DNA from: Tetrapyrgos nigripes
Lineage: Eukaryota > Basidiomycota > Agaricomycetes > Agaricales > Campanellaceae
Assembly: GCA_013368315.1 (NCBI GenBank)
Contig: JAACJM010000083.1
Coordinates: 283,397-347,396, forward strand
Direction: 5' to 3'
Length of the DNA stretch: 64,000 nucleotides
Both the position numbers and the translations under genes were made by a program. The notes under the pieces are model-generated. The model was not told where the DNA came from. It saw only the letters and a program-made list of their open reading frames with translations, and did no database searches. Each line of letters opens with the position of its first letter. Within the stretch, counting starts at the first letter, position 1. Positions 1-11,360 of the stretch are shown in pieces.

Positions 1-332
1 TTATATCACTTTCCTAGGGTGATACTGGGAAGGCCAGCGTGCGCAGCTCAACACAGAACCAACCGCTGCCGTCAACGCGAATTATACACTCGGTAGCCTA
101 ACATTCACCCATCAACGCATTACAATGAGCATTGAGAGCAAATCCGACTTACTTACTATCACCCAACTACCACTGGCTCTTGTCACTTGACGATAGGACA
201 AGTTTCTTCAATGTCGATTGTTTCTAGCCATAGCCTTGACTATCGAATTATTTACTTTCTAGCCCGTGCAGATCAGCAGAGTGAAGGTTTTCAGGCTGTA
301 TGCACTTGGGTACAGCGATGAGTTATTTGCGC

Positions 333-384
333 TTTGAAACACATAGTTTCAAACTCCGCTAAAGGACGCCCAAAACTGGGCGTC
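333..384. repeat. Two adjacent perfect hairpins
   Basis: Two perfect inverted repeats lie 11 bp apart. The first has arms TTTGAAAC/GTTTCAAA around ACATA (333-353). The second has arms GACGCCCA/TGGGCGTC around AAAC (365-384). Such pairs can be ends of decayed elements or protein-binding palindromes. No gene starts close enough to choose. Confidence 0.6.
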
Positions 385-1406
385 AACTTCTTTCTTCACC
401 TCTTACCACCACCATCCTTCAAGTCCTCGCTCCCCTCCTTCTTCTCCTGACCTGTTTCTCTGACTCTCCTCGCCCACTTAATGGCTTGTGCAGTGCGTAC
501 CCTTCAGTCCGAATGCGTGGCAGGCTTATGGTGAGATTTCTGGCTCATCTTTGTTGCCTCTGAATCCCCCAAATCGATCCCAGGAATGACGGCGCCAGGC
601 GCTCTTACGCGACCTCCGCCATAGCAAGCGGTGGATCCAGAGAAAAGGGTGACTAGGAAGAAGCAGCAGTCGAGTTGGACCGAGAGGATTGGCGGTTCGC
701 GTTGGTGAGTTTACCTTCTTCATTCGCTACTTTCCCTTTGTTTTCAGCTTTCTGTGATTGCCAAAGGCGATGATCCTCCTCTGCCATCTTCATGTCATTC
801 TTGCCTTTTGACTTTGCCTCTGAATATTCGCTTACACGTCCTACAGCAACGAGCATGCTTTAGCCACCACGGGGATCCAGGCTTCCTACTTACGTGTGCT
901 CAGTACGTCCTCCCTCTCGTCCGAAGCCCAGTTTACTCATTATTTTTGGACTCGTCGTTGACAGTGTTACCGCTTCTCTTCAACCACATTTTCTAACCTT
1001 GTAATGTCAGTCCCTCTAGACTGCCAATGCGCAACGACCAGAATATTCCTCCTGAACGTGCATATATGCGCAAAAAGCCATTTCTTCAGTTAGTGGTGAG
1101 CCGTTCTTTTGCTTCTCTCAGTGTCTTCTAATCTTACAAGTCCTTCCTTTCGTACCAACTAGTTCTCTGCTCCTCGTCATGTGTTCGTGAGTGCTCCCTT
1201 TAATCCTTGTACAGTCAATCTATCTCACCCAAAACCATTACAGAGTATTGCTCCTGTGAGTCATAATCTTATACAATGGTTTGTTTACTGTGGTAGAGTT
1301 GGTCTCGCTGTTCTCAGTAGCTACTTACTGTATCTTAGTAAATGAATATATGAGCTTTGGTCATTTGGTATATGGTTCATGAATAGCATTGATGAACTGC
1401 TTGGTA

Positions 1407-1562
1407 CTTCGTTTGATACTTCGCTTGTCTCACAAGACTTTGGTCACTTTGGAAAACTTTGCTCATCTCGCAATACTTTGCAATACTTCGTCCATTTCGG
1501 AATACTTTGCCCAATTCAGAATATTTTGCTCACTTTACAAGACTTTTCCCGCTTGCGATATA
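1407..1562. repeat. Degenerate 19-bp tandem repeat
   Basis: Reading phrases that begin CTTTGC or CTTCG gives about eight consecutive units. Most are exactly 19 bp, for example CTTTGCTCATCTCGCAATA and CTTTGCCCAATTCAGAATA. One partial unit is 10 bp and the last is 20 bp. Units share the CTTYG start and the AATA/AAGA end but differ in the middle, so this is an old, diverged minisatellite. It overlaps a short open frame that I regard as incidental. Confidence 0.6.
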
Positions 1563-3250
1563 TTGTAAAGCAGCCTCGGTATATTCCCGATATACGCTCA
1601 AATATTGACCGTCTCCCTATTATATTGTGGCGTTTTTCGGACAGACAAAATACTGAAAATTAGACAAGATCTCAGCGTATATTGCGCCGTCAATTTTTGT
1701 GGTCGGCGTATGGTGTAAATGGCCTATAATCATAATTACTATTTCAATCTTGATGTTGCCAGCACCATACTGACACGAAATTCCGTCTACAGCCCTTTGT
1801 TTTCTCTCAAAATGCTTCTGCGTGTACAAATACTGCAGGTTCTGCTTATGACCAGCTCCCCCTGTTGCAACCCTTGACCCATCATCACGGGTACAGCACA
1901 CGCCTACTGTAGTAAGATGATAAGGCACTACATTTGGGCGGGATTCAGAGACCACTTCTCTGTTACTTCTCGGCTTCTCAAATTGGATGAGAGATGGCTG
2001 CACATTCCAATGTCAGTGGACAGAATCTTTGGAACAAGTTTCCATTTAATTAGTTATATCAAATACTATCAGCAGATAAGTATTTTATGTCTGTAAAATT
2101 AAATTAATCAGAATCTTCCTCTTCTGAAGTTTCCCAAGAGGAAAGTGAGCGCAAGTTCATCTGTTGGCATCGGGCTACGCAACGGCAATGAGATTCAACA
2201 TAGATGTTTATGCCGGCTTCGCCTTGGACGACGGGAGAGTGGGAGAGCGGGAGATGTCACATAGGGACTGTACAATGGCCGATGCCCGGTCCCGATTGAT
2301 AACCCCAAAATCAAAAGTCGAAATTGAACCTTGGCCTTCCTGCGTGCGGTAAATTGATACTGACCTCCTCCTTTGTATCATAGTTCTTCTATGGAACCGC
2401 CTGCTTCAAATTGGCCGGTATCACGAAGTCCTACCCCATCACCGTTGCTACCGGTGTGGTTAATGTTGCGATGTTGCTCCCGGTAGGTCCATTCTTCCAT
2501 TTGTCCGCTATGTCAAGTTGTCAACCCAAATACCCGATTTTTGCGTTGGCTGTGATCAGACTGATTGGGGTAAGTTTTGGTCAAGTGTTACCCTTGGTTT
2601 GTTCATGCTCACTCTGATTTTCTGTAGTGCTTGTTCTATTGGTTCAGGCGGAATCTATTCAAATGTTGCCGAAGGACGTAGCCAGCTCATGTTGCCATTG
2701 TGCTGTACATCGTCATATGTACAAGTAGGACCTCGAAATTTTCAATTTTGCGTGTCGTTTGCGAAGAAGTTACTGAGGGGCATGAGCCTGGTGGGGTTGC
2801 GTGTTCTAGTTTGGTAGGAATTAATGGAAAGTTGGCGGATCAGAGGGTTTGGACAGAAACATGCTCTGCTAGGTTGAGTATGATGGACATTATTAGTGCG
2901 TCGTTCCTTTTGAGGGCTCAATTACAAGGCTTTATTACTGATTTGTATTACCAACTTAACACATCATCCAAATGTCATTATTTCCTCCATTCTGCTCTCT
3001 ATTTGTCAAATTGTCGATCGGCCCATGAACAGCAGTGCTAGAGGATTTGAAGGGATTGCTTGAAGGGAACCGCTCCGTGTAGTACAACGAAGCATAAAGT
3101 CTAGCTAGATGATTGTTCACTGCAGCTGGTCTTCTCACAAGGTGGTGAAGAGGGAAAACATGCTGAGATATGTGAGCCGCCTGCGGCCCGCAGTCTTGGT
3201 GGGTGGATAACGTTTAGTGAAGAGCACACGTGTACACTGTTGAAACCGTG

Positions 3251-3269
3251 AAGGACGCGTCGCGTCCTT
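3251..3269. repeat. 19-bp palindrome AAGGACGCG-T-CGCGTCCTT
   Basis: Nine-base arms are perfectly inverted around a single T. The motif lies about 250 bp beyond the 3' end of the minus-strand membrane-protein gene. It could be a terminator-like hairpin, a factor site or an element end. Confidence 0.55.
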
Positions 3270-3516
3270 TTGAACCATTATCACTCCTACCTTGCACCTA
3301 CCACAAGCCTTAAGATCTTCAAAGCTTCACACTTCACTTCTTTCAGGTGAATCCTCAAAATTATTAAAAAAACTGGTATGTAATAGTCTAGTATGTAGTA
3401 ATCTACTCATCGCTGAAAATATGTAATGTACTCTAGCTTAAATCATTCATTCAATAGCAAGTACATTGTGTCCAGGTCCATCAACTTGAAGTAATCATCT
3501 TGGTGTCTACAAAAAC

Positions 3517-4641
3517 TTAACGTACATGACTTTCATATGAAGGCGGTCGCATCAACTCATCAGAATTCTGGCCTTGCGAAGTCTCTTCCCTTTTACGAGT
3601 CCCGGATCCGGCACTACTAGCTTGAATGTTTCCTTTTCTGCCTCTCACAAAACCTGCTGTCTCTAGATTACTTTTAGCTTCTGTCCTGTTAGCTGCAGCA
3701 GCAGAAGAACTTTGCATTTGTAGGAAAGGTGTCATTGTGGCCTGCTGTCCTTTGTTGCCGGCGAAATATCTCGACCCACTTCCTTTGCGCAGGATCAAGA
3801 TTGCAATGACCGCTATCAAAACAAAGCCACCTAGTAAACCGCCAACGAGACCTGCAATGAGTGGGACCTTCGATTTCGAGCGAGTCAGCGATGCCGAGGC
3901 TGAAGCACCAGGTAAGTCAGTGCTGCTCAGTGGAGCTGTCGAATCAGAGTTGACAGAGGTAAACCTGGCAGGAAAAAAATATCAGAAACTCTATGAACGC
4001 TTAAAGTGATATATCACGATCTTACGCGAGTTTATCCACAACTGCCCACTGCGTCAGCGTACCGTCTCCCATAGATATCACCAAAGTATGTTCCTCATTT
4101 TCCAGTCCGTCTCTCCACCATCTCACATCGAAACTTTGTGTAGCCTTTTCACGAGTCTGGGCATGCAGAGAATTCGCGTCGGATTTGTCTCGCAAATCTA
4201 CGAGTTCATCGGGACCGCTGTCTAGCGTCAGGATCGTCGAGATGTTCCAAGGCCAAAGGGCTGCGTAATAATATATAGCCACTCCTGTCGAGAATGGAAT
4301 GGACAAGTTCATGTTCGTTGCGAGTCTCGACTCGTTTCTAAAGATCGAGTACTTACCAGTGAATGTAAAAGTTGCAGTGCAAGCAATAACGTCTTCACAG
4401 GCAGCCATGATTCCCCCGCTGAAATGGGCATCCTTATGTCCGACCTTGTCCCAACCTGACTCTGATGGGAGATAAGGTAAGCATATAATATACCGTCATC
4501 CTAAAACTAGTTACCAGAGTTTTCTGGAGCATACTTTATCCTTGGGTCTGACTCCTCTAGCGTGCTGTTGACAATTTGACTCGAGACATACGTCAGCTGA
4601 AGTACCAGAAAGCAGAGGGGGAGCGAGGCTCTCAAAATCAT
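3517..4641 (-). CDS. Secreted/one-pass membrane glycoprotein, copy 1
   Basis: Minus-strand exons are 4641-4515, 4461-4357, 4284-4026 and 3964-3517, giving 312 residues. The frame closes exactly. Order: hydrophobic signal peptide from MILRASLPLCF; a short motif ESDPRIKYAP; a beta-rich ectodomain with SGWD, CTATFTFTG and YYYAALWPWN; a Ser/Thr-rich stalk; a membrane helix around VPLIAGLVGGLLGG; and a cytosolic tail ending PPSYESHVR. This layout is common among uncharacterised Agaricomycete surface proteins with a galactose-binding-like ectodomain; the ligand is unknown. The 72-nt second intron is a multiple of three without an in-frame stop, so it could be retained. Two paralogues follow at 5333-6715 and 10295-11360. 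The PPSY tail could bind WW domains (inference). Confidence 0.85.
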
Positions 4642-5332
4642 GTAGAGAACTTGCGGTAAAACGTGTCAACTTGGAGACCTTACGATTGGGACCTTGGAAT
4701 CTGCCTGCCCATTTATGTATCTTTACGACTTGGCACCTGAAAAGCTGAAGTGTGCATAACCTTGTCATTGATGAGATCGAGATGAGATCCCTACACTTCG
4801 CATATCCTCTGAATTGTAAACACACACCAACCCGCAATTGTATGGGCAGCATGGAATGGCGGACCTTGTCTTCGAACAATGTACTGGTTATAATCAGCCG
4901 GGAAGCATTCTGGCGGCAGACCGGATCGAACGGCACTTGAGCCCACAGGAAGGACAAGAAACACCTTTTGCACAGCGTTGATACTCAATGAAGATGTCCG
5001 CACTGAAGTCCATCTACCTGACGCTTGACTATACTCGAGCCAGTCACTTCTGCAAGGTTTGATGAAAGTCGATCAAACCGCTCGGCGAAGCCACTTTTGA
5101 TCGACTGTCATCGAAGTGTTACACAGTGCGGGTTGTTCGAGTACTGGTATACTAGTCTAACACTTGACGCGAATCGAGGTTGCCGGACTCGCTGCGTTCA
5201 AAGCTTTCAAATTTAAGTGGGCTTCAATGGCACCGATTTTCTTCCTTGTTTGTCTGAAAATACCGTTCAGGATTTTTGCCCGCATTTAGATCAACGAATT
5301 ATTATAATAACTGGGTATCATTTCAAAGCCCA
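4642..5332. other. Spacer between membrane-protein paralogues
   Basis: This interval is the upstream region of copy 1 and the downstream flank of copy 2. Short open frames on both strands show no domain. Any promoter for copy 1 must lie here, but I see no clear TATA box. Confidence 0.4.
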
Positions 5333-6715
5333 CTAACAACTGTCATATGAAGGCGGTGGTTCAAGCAATTCATCCTCTTTCTGGTAGCCCAAAGCTTCTT
5401 CTCTTTTATTTCTTGGCCTTTCTCCATCTCTGCCTGTACTGGAACTGCCACTCGTCGGGTTACTTGTCTCCCTTTCACTTGGCAAATACGATGTCGATTG
5501 AGAATGCCGATGCCCAGTGCTCGAACCTATGTCGGTCCTGTTGATATCTCTGGCTATCGAGTGATCTGATGCTGATGGATAGCCTCTGCCGCCGGTGATT
5601 GTAGGCAAACTCGAGTTGTTCACTGCCACAATGAAAGGCGATACTGTTTCTGCAACGCTCTGTTCATTTCGCTGTTGATTCCTTTCTTGGGCGAGTAGAG
5701 ATCTCAATCCGGGTCCTCTAGAGAATGTCTGCGGCTCCTGAGAGCTTACAGTTAGAATTACATTGCCGTTCGATGCACGATATGTTCGTCGATGTTTGCG
5801 CTTCCGCAGGAAGAGGACTAGGAGCAGGGAGAGGAGAATTGCGCCGATTATACCGACAACTAGTCCCGCAATGAGTGGAGTTTTTGAACCAGAGGTGGAA
5901 GCAGAGCTGGCAGGCGATGATGTCGGAGCTGCTGAGTTGTCACTGGGTAATATCGAAGTAGAAGTGGAAGAATTGATAGAGGTAAATCTGATTATAGGGT
6001 TAAAGAACCGACAAGCGAATAATGGAGATTTTACTACTCACGCAAGCCTATCCACAATTGCCCACTGCGCCAACGTCCCATCTCCCATCGAAATCACCAA
6101 AGTATGTTCCTCATTTGTCAGTCCGTCTCTCCACCATCTCACATCGAAATCTTGTGTAGCTTTTGCCTGAATAGTAGCATTCAGAGAACCCGCGTCGGAT
6201 TTGTCTCGCAAATCTACGAATTCGTTGGGGTCGCCGTCCAGAGATAGGATCGTCGAGATGTTCCATGGCCAGAGAGCTGCGTAATAATATATAGCCACCC
6301 CTGCCGAAAATGGAATGAACAGGTTCATGTTCGTCGTGAGTCTCGACTCGTTTCCGAAGATCGAGTACTTACCAGTGAATGTAAAAGTCGCAGTGCAAGC
6401 AATAACTTCGCAGGCAGCCATGATTCCACCGCTGAAATGGGTATCCTTATGTCCCTTGTCCCAACCTGAATCTATCGAAGAGGAACAAGAGAATAGAACA
6501 ATCGTTCAGACACGATGCGTCAGTGGAAGGATTCAAGTAGATCTAACTTGACACTTGCCACTATCCTCAGGCGCGTACTTTATCCTTGGGTCTGACTCTT
6601 CCAGGGTTGTGTTGATCACTTGGGGCTGGGGCTGACCAGAGACGACTTTCACCAGATGCAGCATCAAGGCGATTCGAAAGAAAGTGGTGTGGGAGAGGTC
6701 AACTCTCAGAAACAT
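5333..6715 (-). CDS. Secreted/one-pass membrane glycoprotein, copy 2
   Basis: Minus-strand exons are 6715-6559, 6471-6373, 6300-6042 and 5987-5333, giving 389 residues. MFLRVDLSHTTFF begins the signal peptide. I prefer it to an in-frame ATG 69 nt upstream because copy 3 has a stop just before the equivalent position. The same motifs follow: ESDPRIKYAP, SGWD, TFTFTG and YYYAALWPWN. The membrane helix around LIAGLVVGIIGAILL is followed by LFLRKRKHRR, and the long Ser-rich tail ends PPPSYDSC. The first intron starts with GC (G|GCAAGT) where copy 1 has GT. The second intron is 72 nt, in phase and stop-free as in copy 1. The function is unknown; an intact open frame suggests it is active. Confidence 0.85.
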
Positions 6716-7075
6716 ATCGATAACAAAACGTCGGGAAGACAGAGGGAAGGAAAGTGGGATCAAAAGATATTGTCTGACTGTCAAACTTTACTTATGCATA
6801 TATATTATAATTACCTTTTGAACCTCACAGATGCGACTGCAACCGCGCAGCCTAGTACCGCTTTCAGATCCTGAACCGCACGACTCAATGTAGAAAGCAT
6901 TGATGATCATGATGACCTGGTCGATTGTGTCAAGCTGTTGGTCATGCTTATGATCTCTCTATTAGGCTGGTGTCCTGAACTTCACACTCCGAGTCAAGAT
7001 CAGTTGATGTAAGTACTCACAGCAATGGCTGTCAGGAACGCTAGGAAGGGCGAAAGTGCACGTTTTTAGACGTTA
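6660..7075. repeat. Upstream flank shared by copies 2 and 3
   Basis: The sequence upstream of copy 2 here is nearly identical to 11300-11765, upstream of copy 3. An example is the stretch around GATGATCATGATGACCTGG. The gene duplication therefore carried at least 350 bp of 5' flank. On the minus strand the shared flank has a short open stretch reading DQVIMIINAFYIES, possibly the remnant of a neighbouring gene. Confidence 0.75.
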
Positions 7076-8490
7076 CTAACAGAAAGCACCCTCGACGTAC
7101 GGGTGGGTCACGGAAGCAGTACTACCTAATCCCGCCGTCGGGACGCGGCTACAGTTTTTCGTGGTACGGCACGTACTGGTCTCGCAAATTGCATTGGCAC
7201 TCCCGGCCTGTATGAGACAGGTACTATGTACCTTTCTCTAACTTCATCGAGCTTCATCAATGAATTGCCACAGTATCTGGCATCTTCCAAAAACTGATCA
7301 TCGTACGATGTGTAGTACCACAGAAATGCTGCTACACAAGGGTAGCGAGATCCATGGGCATGTTCCAGAGCGGAAAGTTATCGATAGAGTAAATTAAAGC
7401 GCGAAGCCTCACTGGCAGTGAAACTTACAAGTGAATTGTAAGTACTCTCAGAAAGTATTATGAGTTACAAGTCGACATGAGATATCCCATAAATAGTTCT
7501 CTTTAATATCGCATAAGTTGATATTGATAATTCCGGAGCGGAACCCAGTTCTTAGTTCTTAGTCTACTTAACATCAAGAAGGACACAGAGCCTCCCACTG
7601 CAGCACCATTGCTCCAATAAGTATACTACCAATCGTCCTACTCCGCGCGTAAAGAAACCGCAAGGATGTTTTAAACGTTCTGGCAATACTCTACCCAAAA
7701 CCTAGAGCCTGACTGAGGCTACGCACTCCATGATAACTAGACTCCCCACTCCTGGCCGCAAGTCCTCAGACTGAAGAATTTGATCATACTATGGTCCAGC
7801 TCTACCCAGGTAAAAGCATACGCGTCACCGAAGTATTCTCTTGAATTTTCGCAATCTCAACTTTTCCGGGTCATCCATCACATACGAGTACGCCCGAGTA
7901 TGGGTCGAATGTCCAGCTTAGATATATTACATGGGGCGTAGAATTTTGGTCCTGGGCATTGCTAGCATTTTGTTTTGCTAATAAGGTACATCGTCTCTCG
8001 TCTCCATACTTTGTTTATTTCTCGTCCGGCTCTAACGAAGATGACGATGGGAATCAAAGGTTCAACATGAACTCAGGGAAAAGACGGGGTTCAGACACCA
8101 ACAGCGATCGGGACATGGCATCTGATAGGGACGAGGATAACGAGTATGATTCAGACGGTTGATTTTCGGGATGTGAGGTCACGGGCTGCGAAGGTAGCGT
8201 TGAATTTTGGCGAGGTCAAGTCTGTGCGTGGTGGTAACGAAGACGAAGACAGAAACGGCGAGAATGATAGCGAAGGCGATAGGACTATTATATTAATGTT
8301 GACGTTGACGCCAACGTTCCCTCATTTGCCTCACCAACTTCAAATGCTTCAGCATCTTCAAGAGCTGCTCATCCCTTTGCCCTTTCATCTCCTTATGCCT
8401 CGTGATGCTCCGCCACTTGTTCTCAAACCACGGCCTCGGAGCAGCTCGTGGGGTATAACAACGTGGAGGGTGTAGTATGATTGGAGGGTG
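7076..8490. other. Intergenic stretch, no gene recognised
   Basis: Only short open frames occur, including an acidic one at 7959-8162 with many Asp/Asn/Ser codons. None shows a domain or splice pattern. Confidence 0.4.
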
Positions 8491-8494
8491 TTTG

Positions 8495-8880
8495 GGTGCA
8501 GGTATGTCTTTGGACGGTTTGGGTCTTTTTATAGATGAAGAATGGCAACGGGGTTGAGTTATGACTGCACCCTCCTTTATTGTTGTAGGCTGGATGAGGT
8601 AGACGTTGTGGAGGAGGACGGTGAAGAGAGAAGGAACCAGACTCTTTTTCGGAATGGGGAGACAAAGAAGAAGAGGCGGAGGGTATGGGCTCGTGGAGAG
8701 GGAAAGTAGGCTATGTTGTTGCGCAAGACGAGGTCTGTTCCATTCAGAAAAGGTTCATATGAGGAAGCTTGGAGGCATAGACTCGGATGATCCCTCGACG
8801 AGACGAAAACGGTGTTCAGAGATGGCCTTCTGTTTAGTGTAGGTAGAGAAATACATATGGGAGAGGGGCACCTAACGTCG
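8495..8880. repeat. Dispersed repeat, copy A
   Basis: This segment aligns with 12105-12258 plus 13010-13220. Shared stretches include GCAGGTATGTCTTTGGA, AGGTAGACNTTGTGGAGGA and GGTCTGTTCCATTCAGAAAA. On the plus strand both copies have broken reading stretches such as CSIQK and DSDDPSTR followed by CSEMAFCL, so the ancestor may have been coding. The family was not recognised; a decayed transposon ORF is plausible. Confidence 0.55.
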
Positions 8881-9024
8881 ATGTTTTTGCTGACTGTAGG
8901 GCCATTCGGGTTTGGTGCACTGATGAGGTCAATTAAGCAATCACCTCACGATAGAGAGCGCTAGTATCACAGGTATCAATAGTCGAGGGGCTTCAGGGTA
9001 ACCCCAAACCACCTGTTCAGATGA

Positions 9025-10121
9025 TCATGATGATTTGACGATCGGTAGTAACAAGAGCACAGTTGTGAGTGAGTCGTTGAGACCGAGGCTCTCTGGACTT
9101 TTGGCACTGCGATGGTGGGGACGGATAATGGAGACAGCGTGATAATAGGCACCGGTGTCGGCAGAGAGTGATGAGAAGGAAGACGGGTTATGACCGTGAA
9201 TGGATTGGGAAGTAGGACTGACAGGAAGTGACGATGGAAGTGATGGGATGGGAGGACCATTGAGTGCCTGAGGGCGACATAAATTAGAAGAAGAGGTCAC
9301 TCGTATCCACAGACGACAACGTACCATCATCAGTCCTTTGTCTCTTTCTGCTATTCCCAGCAAAGCCGTCCTCTAAAGAGCATACTCGGCTCTGAAGCTC
9401 GCCGTTCTCAGCCTGCAAGCTTGTGATAGCGTCAACGGGCTGGTTGTTAACACCGGCGAAATCCTGGAGCTGGCCACTGAGACCAGAGAAACCAACAGCG
9501 ATATCCTGAAGGGTTTTCTCCGCAACGGTATATTGTGAAGAGGCGGTACGAGCAAGGGAGGAGACAGAATTGTTGAGCGATGAGAGGGAGCGAGTGATAT
9601 CGTCTAGTTGTACACGGTCTGCTAAATGGCTGTCGACGCCAAAATTGTTCAGAATGTCGAGAATGTTTCGCACCTCGTCAGTGTGCTGTTTTGAGGATGA
9701 GTCCAAACGGTCACCTAGGTCGACGACACGCTGCTCGAGGACGTCCAACTCGGATGCAGCCGCTTTTGCAGTGGATTTTCTGTTCGTTTGAGATTTTTTC
9801 CGGACTCTGAAGTTTTTGCTTGGATTTGGACTGGGTAGTGCGATCTGAGTCCTCATCATCGACAGTAACGGTAGAGGAAGAGTCCGTTGGCCCAAGGCGA
9901 GTGCCAGGGGGAAGAGTTATGGTGGAAGTGGAGGAAGAGTCGACATTAGCGCTAGCGTTAGAGGAACTCGACGCGGAGGCAACATCTGAAGCTATCGCGT
10001 GGTTGGTGTGAGGTGCAGGTACTGTATTGTCTTCCCGGAGAGACGTGGGCTTCTCAGTTAGAGAGCGGACCTCGATTTGAGGAAGAGCAAAGCCTGAGAA
10101 GAAAGGAAGGGTTTCAGACAC
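9025..10121 (-). pseudogene. Decayed Ser-rich coiled-coil gene
   Basis: From 10121 the minus strand reads MSETLPFFSGF, then a Ser/Thr-rich segment and an acidic stretch (TVDDEDSD). Near 9800-9820 the plausible frame shifts to one with a basic patch (RVRKKSQTNRKS) and a long heptad-rich coil, from SELDVLEQRVVDL to LQAENGELQSRV. A candidate intron (about 9321-9265, GTACGT to CTCAG) or another shift leads to a Pro/Ser-rich tail. No single frame spans it and no intron explains the first break, so I call it a pseudogene. It may be a transposon gag-like protein or an orphan nuclear protein. Confidence 0.45.
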
Positions 10122-10294
10122 GGGAGATAGACACAGGGAGCTTGGGACAAAGGAATTGGCAAATGTTATGGGATTATATGGCAGTCTAGTATCAGGATGT
10201 CAATCCTACAAATAACACCCAGCGTGCAGATGCACAGAACGCGTGAGAGCGTGACAGTCACCAGTCACTTTATTTCAATTTCAATCAAAGCCTA

Positions 10295-11360
10295 CTAACA
10301 ACTATCATATGAAGGCAGTGGCTGAAGCAATTCATCGAGTAGAGATCTCAATCAGGGTCCTCTAAGGATTTCTGCGGCTCCTGAGAGCTTACAGCTAGAA
10401 TTACATTGCCGTTCGATGCACGATAGGTTCGTCGATGTTTGCGCTTCCGCAGGAAGAGGACTAGGAGCAGGAGAGGAGAATTGCGCCGATTATACCGACA
10501 ACTAGTCCCGCAATGAGTGGAGTTTTTGAACCAGAGCGAGTGGAAGCAGAGCTGGCAGGCGATGATGTCGGAGCTACTGAGTTGTCAGGTAATGTCGAAG
10601 TAGAAGTGGAAGAATTGATAGAGGTAAATCTGATTATAGGGTTAAAGAACCGACAAGCGAATAATGGAAGATTTTACTCACGCAAGCCTATCCACAATTG
10701 CCCACTGCGCTAACTTCCCATCTCCCATCGAAATCACCAAAGTATGTTCCTCATTTATCAGTCCGTCTCTCCACCATCTCACATCGAAATCTTGTGTAGA
10801 TTTTGCGTGAATAGTAGCATTCAGAGAACCCGCGTCGGATTTGTCCCGCAAATCTACAAGTTCGTTGGGGCCGCCGTCTAGTGATAGGATCGTTGAGATG
10901 TTCCATGGCCAGAGAGCTGCATAATAATATATAGCCACTCCTGCCGAAAATGGAATGAACAGGTTCATGTTCGTCGTGAGTCTCGACTCGTTTCCGAAGA
11001 TCGAGTACTTACCAGTGAATGTAAAAGTCGCAGTGCAAGCAATAACTTCTTCGCAGGCAGACATGATTCCACCGCTGAAATGGGTATCATTATGTCCATT
11101 GTCCCAACCTGAGTCTATCGAAGAGGAACAAGAGAATAGAACGCAATCGTTCAGGCACGACGCGTCAGTGAAAAGATTCAGGTAGATCTAAATTAACACT
11201 TGCCACTGTCCTCAGGCGCATACTTTATCCTTGGGTCTGACTCTTCCAGGGTTGTGTTGATCGCTTGGAGCTGAAGCTGACCAGAGACGACTTTCACCAG
11301 ATGCAGCATCAAGGCGATTCGAAAGAAAGTGGTGTGGGAGAGGTCAACTCTCAGAAACAT
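10295..11360 (-). pseudogene. Membrane glycoprotein copy 3, frameshifted
   Basis: Exons 11360-11204, 11114-11013 and 10940-10682 and the start of exon 4 (10629) match copy 2 closely, including the GC-type first donor and the 72-nt second intron. In exon 4 one base is missing where copy 2 reads CTCTCCCTGCTCC and this copy reads CTCTCCTGCTCC. This shifts the frame inside the membrane helix and gives a stop at 10463-10461 after 228 codons. The cytosolic tail has also lost roughly 280 bp, jumping from the AGATCTCTACTC region straight to the terminal PSYDSC codons. If expressed it would lack most of the anchor and all of the tail. Confidence 0.85.

Larger units (their letters stand above)
1..3516. 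other. Gene-poor left end
   Basis: I see no convincing gene in this stretch. Open frames are short, overlap on both strands and show no recognisable domain or consistent splice pattern. It does hold a degenerate 19-bp tandem repeat (1407-1562), two adjacent hairpins (333-353 and 365-384) and a palindrome (3251-3269), each listed separately. It may be intergenic DNA or decayed repeat. Confidence 0.5.

Noticed and set aside
526..996. Short open frames on both strands near the left end
   Set aside because: They overlap antisense, lack domains and splice logic, and look like chance frames in pyrimidine-rich DNA.
8976..9260. Ser/Pro/His-rich minus-strand frame as a separate gene
   Set aside because: It is a shadow of, or an alternative frame within, the decayed coiled-coil gene region and lacks its own start context.
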